Positions 50,301-59,300 of a DNA stretch of 64,000 nt are shown in pieces. The notes under the pieces are model-generated. The model did not search any database. It had not been told where the DNA came from and saw only the letters and a program-made list of their open reading frames with translations. The position numbers were made by a program, and so were the translations under genes. Numbering within the stretch: the first letter of the stretch is position 1; every line of letters begins with the position of its first letter. This DNA comes from Arbacia lixula. Its lineage: Eukaryota; Echinodermata; Echinoidea; Arbacioida; Arbaciidae. The DNA lies in NCBI GenBank assembly GCA_963669155.1, contig OZ022589.1:8451641-8515640 (forward strand). The letters run 5' to 3'.

Positions 50301-53300
50301 TCCGGACACGAAATCGACGTTGTTTCCATGGAAGGTGAAACACTCAATAAACGATTTACAAGATATTTGTAAGGAAATATGATTGCCCAATGTGCGATAT
50401 TGAGGCATTTTTCTGACATGTTTTCTACAGTATTCTTGATTTATCACAAAAACGACGCAACAATATAATCTGAAATTCACAGATTCGTATCATTATAAGA
50501 TGTACTACTACTGCACATGTACTTCAGTACATGAAGTGGTTCTGAAATCTTCTGCGCATGCAGATTGTATATTCCTCTAAATGCATCCAATATTTGTCTT
50601 GCATATTTGGCGGCGGTCATCACTGGATCAAAGAACCAAACGCGTAAAATATTCTATTGTGGTATCAATGATCGCGACTGGTATATGAATAAATTACTCT
50701 TCGTTCCGACTCCAGTTCTAACACCTTCCTGGTATTACATGCCACAACTGCGCAAGCATATGGGGTGAGGATATTTCCCCAAATTCTTCTGCGCATCCGA
50801 TTTTGTTTATACGTCAAATGCAGGCAAAACTCATCCAGAGAATCGGCGGCATTGAACATCGAGATCAAAGAGAAAATCTTTGTGAAGCGTTCTTTTGTGA
50901 CTAGAAGGAGAGTACAATGAATCTGCATTAATTAAACGGCAGCTGGATATCCAGTGGTGAAACATCCTTGGGTCAGGGATGTGTTAGGAAGGAGAAGCAA
51001 CTCGAGCATAATATATTCAAACATCTGTATGGATACTAAAGCGTGCTAATGAATGTCAAAAGCATTCCACAATCACTACAATGCTTTGATGTCCTATGCG
51101 CGGCACCGAGATTTAGCTACTGTCAACTTGGAAAGCAATATCTCTAATCCACTGTTTTGTCTCTGGAAGCTATGTTTCTTATCACATTTTTGTGCAATTT
51201 TCAAGAAAGTTACGGGCAACACCACTAAAGATCCTGTACTCGGTTTTCTTCTAAATAATTGTTAAATGATGCACAAACGGAGATATAAGATAATATTCTT
51301 ACTTACACAATTAACAAATTTCTTCAATTTCCGCAGATTTCCGCAAATGAGGAATTCAATCATTATCAAAATTATATCTTCAGCTGTTTATTTTCATTAA
51401 CAGAGTTTGCGTGCATTTGCGTGCAACTGAGATATTTTAGTAGAAAAAACTGTTTATTTTTGTTCGCTGATATCTCTTGTCCTCACAAAAGTATATGCAA
51501 TCCAACAGTACTGGATAAGCGAAATAAGACTCTACATTTCTTTTGTTCTATCTGAGAAACCGTTGCTACGCAATCCTGTTTGTTATTATTAAAACACCTG
51601 AAAAGCACATGCTGAGAAGACATTTTTTCTTCGGCGGTGCCACGCATGGGTTCAAAGAAAGAAAGTTGTTTCATATCCTTCCATACACATCCCTACTTGG
51701 ATCTATCAATATATGTATGCCCTGCATTCGTTCAGCTCCACTAACGCAATTGACATTGGATGTTCTGTTGATTTTACCTGGATGGCGTAAAGTTCATTAG
51801 ATCTTTTCTATTTTACACAGGTGCCAGCTTGCATCCAACAGCTCTTAAGATATTGGGGAAAACAGATTGATGACGGACGGACAGAATTCTATTTCCAAGA
51901 CCACTTTTGGTGGATAGGTAAGACTGGTACCTTGCAACAAGCGCCTTTCTTCGTCTGTTTGCACCTGCAGTGATACGGCGCCCTTTCCTGCATCGGGTCT
52001 CCTCAGCCACGGTATCCGGTTAAGAATGGCATGACCTACGGGGATGCATTCGTATGAGACGACCACACAATTAGTATTTATTGTTAGTCAAAGCGAATAG
52101 TTCAAGGGATAGGTCATCCCTGAATTATTTTTTGTTTCAATTAAAGAAGAGACATGAAAGAAACATATTAATGAAGTTTTGATGAAAATCCGTCAAAGGA
52201 TAAGAAAGTTATTTGATTTTACAGTTTTAATTTTTTGACGTCACCTGTTTTTTTTTCGTACAGGTACGTGTGTAAAAACGTATTTCCAATGATGTATCAA
52301 ACGCACAGATAAAAGGATGCATATATTTTCGAGAGAAAAAAATAGTACACAACATGTAGGAGAACACCTCGCATGTGACGTCACAAAATCAAAACTTTAA
52401 AATTCAATAACTGTCTTTCCCTTTGAAGGATTTTCGTCAAACCTTTACTAATATGTTTCTTTCATGTGCGTCTTTTTATTGAAATCAAAGTAATTCCAGG
52501 GTGAACTTTAAAATTGCATTAATAACTTTTTGCACAGTATAAAGGATTTGACATTAGTATTCGTATGCTTCTGATATGGGTACAACCAGTTTTATGGGAT
52601 AATATTGCTATGATTGGTAGTACTAGAATTATGGCTATACGGTTTTAAGTATATTGTCACAACTGTCCCAATGTAATGATTAAAGAGATGATACTCTCGG
52701 TCTAAGAGAATTTTTTTTAATTGCATGCATTTGGTACAAGCACAAATGAGGTGGCGAATGTGATTACAACTATAGCAGGCCATATGAGTTTATATACCGT
52801 ATCTTCGTCCCCATCTCCACGCCTGAATTACCCACCTTATACTAGGTCTCCAAAAACATTAAAAAAAATTGACACCATATAACTAGTATATGATGATTAT
52901 TTTCAGCTTCATTTCAGTTGTGACTTATTTGCTTTGATATTTCCAAAGTGTAGAATTATTTTTTGAACACTTAGTATAAGTCTCCTCTTTAGGTTTATCA
53001 TCATCAAAATAATGAAATCGTTATCAGTATATCATGATAGAATTTGCATTAGCGTTGTCTTTCAGTCATTATTAGGTCTTATAGTCATTTCGGTATCGAT
53101 GAAATAATATCGGTAGTTTAATGCTCGGTGAAACTACTAGTATATAGAAGTAATATCGATATTGGTACGGGCATTATTTTATCTACATGTATTAGTATGA
53201 TACATCGATTCGTATCAATGGTTGCCGCAATGTGCCATCGGATATTTATCATGGTTCCTTCCTGCCGCGTTGTGCGGTCCCCATAATCACGGTATTTCCA

Positions 53301-56300
53301 TGGTAGTTGGTGCGTTAATGACAGAACCATGGAACCGTCATATTACCATGGTATTTTAGTGGCAACTTCGAGGCTTTTCGCCAATGACACAGTAAGTTCA
53401 TGATACACATTTCTAAGATACTGTACTTTCAGACTAACCGCTCATCACCATAAGAATGGTACCACGGGAATAATTAATTCAGTACTAGTATTTAGAGTGG
53501 CATTGTTACTAGAATCAGTGTTAGTACTGTGGAGTATGTATTATTCGTTCATAGTCTGACCTCAGCATCAGCAACTATATGTATACATTACCGTGTTTGG
53601 AGAGTCTGCCCCGCTTTCGCCTATACAATGCCAGTGCCAACAGCGCCATTACCACCCCCGCACAGATCAAAACTAGGCTAAAGATGGTAATCACTACCGC
53701 AACCCCAATGGAGAGTCCTTTCTTCTCTTCCGGTGAAATGGCTGAAAGAAAAGATGGAAGTAAGCACACAATGGCTGTACGTTTTGCACCGGAAGTAGAT
53801 TAAATCAACCGAGAAGGTGCTATGAAAATATGTTTCCCATACTTTTAGATTTTTTTTAGAAATTTTCACCTAGCTTTGAAACATTCCTTACAATCTTTCA
53901 TATATTCATGAGCACATTGTGATATCACACGTTATTTAAAAGGTTAAATCAACATAACACACAATATTTGGCAACTCACCTTTTGAGCTGCCAATGCTCA
54001 CAATAGCAGGACAGATTGTCATACCATACCACCTCACAACCTTTCTCACTTCAGCGCTTGGAAATGCTGAAATAGCATAATCTACATGGTTGCTGGGTGG
54101 TACTCATTTAAACACCTGCCATTCTATTGTGAGCATTAGCAGCTCACTAGATCAGTTGCATGATATTATGTATTGTTATATTGATTTTTCCTGATAGTGA
54201 GTGACAAGGTACTCATGAATATCTGGAGGATATTAAGGGGCGTTTCTTAACTATGTGAAGAACACTTTAGTGAAACAATATTTTTAAATACGGGAAACGT
54301 ATTTTCACGGTTATTATACGGTTTTTAGGTTCCTAATGTATGAACCAAGATGCACCACTAGAAGCCAACATGTACTTCCATAATAGTGAACCTTTAAGAT
54401 GACTTTTAACCGCCAGTACAAATCATTTGCCCATTGAACGTGTTGATTTCTTTTTGGCGTTCTTGACGGTTTGAATTTACCTGTGTCCAAACTGCGTTGG
54501 TGACGTAGTCACGCCGCAAATTGGTGTTTGTGTACGGTGTTAACACGGTCTTTGGCGGAGCATGACGAATTGCAGGGCCGCTACGAAGAATACTGAATAA
54601 ATGTATGATACAAATGTACATGAATAGATTGCCGAATCGCCATGAGCGCCATAAACCGGCATTGCCTGAGCGCGACCATTGACATTGTTGGCGTGTGTGC
54701 CTACCTGGTAAGGCTTTGACCGTTATGTGCGTCACCAGGTCTGTGCCGTTGGTCGCTTCCCCGCTCACCGTACACGTGAAGTTCTGGTCCAGGCGTTCCT
54801 TGGCATCCACGCTCACGGTCACGTCCATATCGAACGTAGCGCCCGGCGCAGCCCGCTTCTCCGAGGTGCCGAGCGGTTGCAGATCCCGCCCGACACCGTC
54901 TTCCACAACGGACCAGACTACAGACACATCGGGCCTAAACCCACCCACGCGGCACACCAGGTTGAACTTAGGAAAGCTGCGCGAGGTGGAGGTCGTGCAG
55001 TGATTCGGTGGAGAGGAGACGGAGGGCGATGACGACAGTGTATCCAATGGCGTTTCATCGCACTGTTCAATCACGGGTTTGAATGGCAGGGCTGCATAAG
55101 AGTAGTGATAAGAACACAAAGTAATTCAAACATTCCTTTATTTATAAAATGGTTTATAACATCGAGCATTTATAAAATCCTTGCCCAAATATCCATATTC
55201 GAGATGTACCATTGGGATGGGTGAGATTAGCTGTATTTAATAGGCATAAGGTCAGATATAATTTCACGATGAATTAGACACGACTCCTAATTTTTCCATG
55301 AATATGTCTGCCGCCTGGGCTTCTTTTCGTTTTCATTGGTTATCGTTTTGTTCTTAACTCTGCAGTTTGAAGCAATGTAGTCTCTCAAGTTATGTCCAAC
55401 TGCAACCACATCAAATCTACCGTATAGTTCAAGTGCAAAGCGGGTCAAGTTTTTGACAAAACGTAATATATCTTCAAGCAACCAGAAATCAGCTTCTCCG
55501 ATGAATTATATAGGACTGTAGAAAGAGATGTCTACCTACGTGAAGAACAAACATACCATATCTAGTACCCATACTTTTGGTAAACCCCATAACGTGCTTC
55601 TGCTATTTCTGGCATACCTGCATGGGCAAAATATGTCAGGATAACTCTTAGTGACAAAGTTGTAAAATGACACCTATGCAATACGAATATAATTTTCATC
55701 TGATATTTTGTACTCCAAAATATATTTCAAAACAAGCATATCGTCCTTCGGAATGGCAAACTAAACATGCTAACTTTGCAGAACGTTACCATGGTTACTG
55801 TGTTTTGACAACACATGGTTTGTGTCAGGTAGGCCTCTATGACGTGCAGCTATTAATATGTGGCGCCTACATAGTAAGCAAATAATCAACGTTGGTGAAG
55901 GTGATGGGACGAGCTATCACTTCCGAGCCGATCTGGATGTAGCTATCTTTGCGAAGCGCAGCTGAGGAAAGATAGCGTATATATTCAGACCGCCGAGGAA
56001 GTGGTAGTTCGTCTCATTGCCTGAAACCAAAAGTTGATTATTTACTTTATATTCTACATCTGAAACCAACTATCTATACCAAATATGTCAATTTGACGTA
56101 CAAAAGAAATGTTTACTTCTCTACCTAAACCCGAGCTGCTGCCATGGGGAACACGCGTATAGGACGCGCGCTAGGACGCGTCAGTGGGAGCTACTAGTCA
56201 ATTGATAGTCCAAGTATAACGCACTTTTATTTCGCGCGTACTCAAAATATTGATCACGCGTTACGACTGTGAGGAGTGAAGAGATCAGCGAAACTAAAAA

Positions 56301-59300
56301 GTACTATCACCTAGAGTGTTACCAACTTTTCTTCTTAGGTGATCAGATGGGCGAAACTTCACTTTATTACGTGATCAACTCTTATCAATCATATAGCAAC
56401 ATTATTAGTATGTGGAATATAATAAGCAATACTTTCTTATAGTTCCCGATGCTTTCTTTCCTGAATTGTTGTTGTTGTTGCTGGTTGATTTTAGGCGAGT
56501 GTTCAATCACACCCGATTATTTTCACGCTGGCATTGTAGTGGGTCTAATGCAGCTAGCACGTAACTGAGGACGTGGCTGGCTGTCCAGAAAGGAGTCTAC
56601 GATCCTGTGCACATTTAGTTTGTTTAGTATACTATTTAGAGGTTGTATTGTTAATAATGTTTGCTAGAGGTGCATTTAAGTTCATTGGACGTTTTTTGTT
56701 AATTTTGTTGGTCTTTGACAATTCATTTAACTCTTTTTCTCTCATGATTTTCAGCGCGCATATTTTTATCAAAATAGGGTGGAGAATAAAAGAGAAGGAA
56801 TTTAAGGAAATGTTTTACCATCTTTTTGACATGTATGATACAAGAACTATAGACTGAGGGAGAAAGAGACCGAAAAAGAGAAGAAAAAGAAGAACATTAT
56901 GTTTTTGTATCCTGTAAATACTGTAACATATCTAGCATGTTTTTGTAATTCCTATGAGAGGCAAGTACAACCTTGTTAACGTTCTCTCAAATGGATACTG
57001 TAAAACCAAGAACAAAAAATTGATATATGGGAACGTTCTGATGTGATTGGTCAAAACTATCCCTTTGAGGCAGCTACTTAAATACTGTAATTGGTCTCTT
57101 AATACAATGCTTGATTTAAACACAGGAATAAAATGTTTATTGTTCTGCTCATTTTGTTTCATACATTTTGATATTTGATATAGCAAGAATATATCTAAAC
57201 ATATACACACATACATACACACACAAAATAGAGGGAAACAAACAACGATAAACAACAAACTAGACTATACTTTTATGTTCTAGAAACTACAAACATGTAA
57301 CGACTTCGTCAGATGATAATACTGTAAGCACATTAGTGTGCGCGAATAAAGGAAGGAAAAAAAACCCCCAAAACAAAGCAGAACATCAACAACTTACGCA
57401 AATCGGTACTCTTTTCAGTAATCCGTGTATACAAGACAGCACAGAGTTGAGGGTCTAAGACGTAATTTAGGAGGCCAACTACTGACTTGTGATCGCTCTT
57501 CCAGTGATTTAATTTTTTAAAAAATTAATCAATTAATCAATAATATAAGAATTTGTTAACGAAATGATGTATGCGTATGTGGGACGAACTTCCTTGTCAT
57601 TTTGCTGATTCTGGAGTAATTAAATGTATCTGTATTTATCTGGTTTAGTACCTAACAGATATTTTATGGTTATGTTTTTTTTTCGGAGACATGTAATAAG
57701 TTGTTTTCTTTGCTCCTTGTCTCCATTACAATGCAGTAAAAATATTTGATTGTTTCGTACAATTTTCAGTTATCGCAAAGCCTGCTTTCGTGTCTGTTAA
57801 GACAAAATTCATAAAAATTGAAGTTACACTTTCCCAGTCTTAATCTGTGTATGATTTTCTCATCTCTTCTGTTAGTGAGATTAACCTGAAATTTTGTTTT
57901 TTTAATAGGTTGAAGAGTGCAAAGGAATCTACCCGTCGTATTGGAATCCCAGAGATTCCAATACATTTTTGGCATTTCATTTTGGCATTTTGGCATTTGC
58001 CAAATTTGTTTGTAAAAATAAAACAAGTGATTAACTAGTTCTTGTCTGCTTTTAGGGAGTGCTATGTCAATATTTTCTTTTATGGCAGCTTTTTTAGCCA
58101 AATAGACTACATGCTCATTTCCGGCTACACCACAATGAGCAGGAACCCATTCAAAGTGAACCGTGATACCATATGTATTCAAATATTTGATTTTTTTCTG
58201 ATATTTCCCTTACGATACAGGATTCTTTCAAATCATGTATTGACTCGATAGCAGAAATCCAGTCAGTTATTATGACAACTGACAGGGGGAGGGCCTCTTC
58301 AATCAATCCCAAAGCGAGAAGAATAGCAATTACTTCTGCCCTCATGATCCCTAATGGGGAAATTCTGTACAGTCTGTCTAATTTGAAATGTGGAATACAG
58401 TGTGCTCCTCCTGTCATGCCATCCGCTAGCTTAGACCTATCCGTGAATATTTTTATATGATTTTGCCATTTTGTTGAGACTACCTCGTTTGTAACCAACT
58501 GCAATTCAGCTGGTAAGCTACTTTTGTTTGGATACTTGTGTATGGAAATCTAATGATATATGCGGTTTGGCGTAAGTCCAGAAAGGTATATGGTGAATAT
58601 AGTCTGATTGTTTTTCCTAAAGAGAGACCTGTAATTTACATGCTCTGTTGCGTAATGATCATTTACCTTCGGGCCATTTGTCATATTCACATTGCCAGCA
58701 ACTTTTCGAAATCTCTTTTGTTGGGTGGTTCTCTTTTCGAGTTTCAAGAATTTATATTTGTCTACAAAAAGGTTTCTCCTAAGTTCTAGGGGGGGGGGGG
58801 TTCTCCCCATTCCTCTTGGAGGGCGGCTAGCGAGGTAGTTTTTGTAGCGCCAGTAACAATGCACAATGATTCATGCTGGATTGAGTTTATTTTTTAAACG
58901 GAAGAGGATGCCGCATCATACGCTTCGCACCCATAGTCTATTACTGAGCGTATGAGGCCTTTGTATATCATGTACAGTATATTTGCATTTTTCCCCATTA
59001 AGTCAATGAGATGCAACGTAACAAATTGATACGTTTCTTGCATTTTTCAACTACATGTAGTTTCTTGACATGAGAATTCCAAGTTAATTTGGCCATGTTG
59101 GCGTCAGACCACATACCTAAAAATTTGTGTTCTTTTATTTGTGCTATATTTTTGGTATTTATTTTTGATTCAATATCTTGAAATAATTATCTTCCAAAAA
59201 CGATTGCACAAGACTTGGTAGACGAAACACGTAGACCCTAGCACTTGCATATTGTTTCTATTTATGATAGGGCTAATTGTAGTTTATGTTGAACATACTT

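Noticed and set aside
56573..56857. 94-residue hydrophobic plus-strand open frame
   Set aside because: No similarity to a known membrane family; AT-rich intron sequence often yields Phe/Leu-rich frames.
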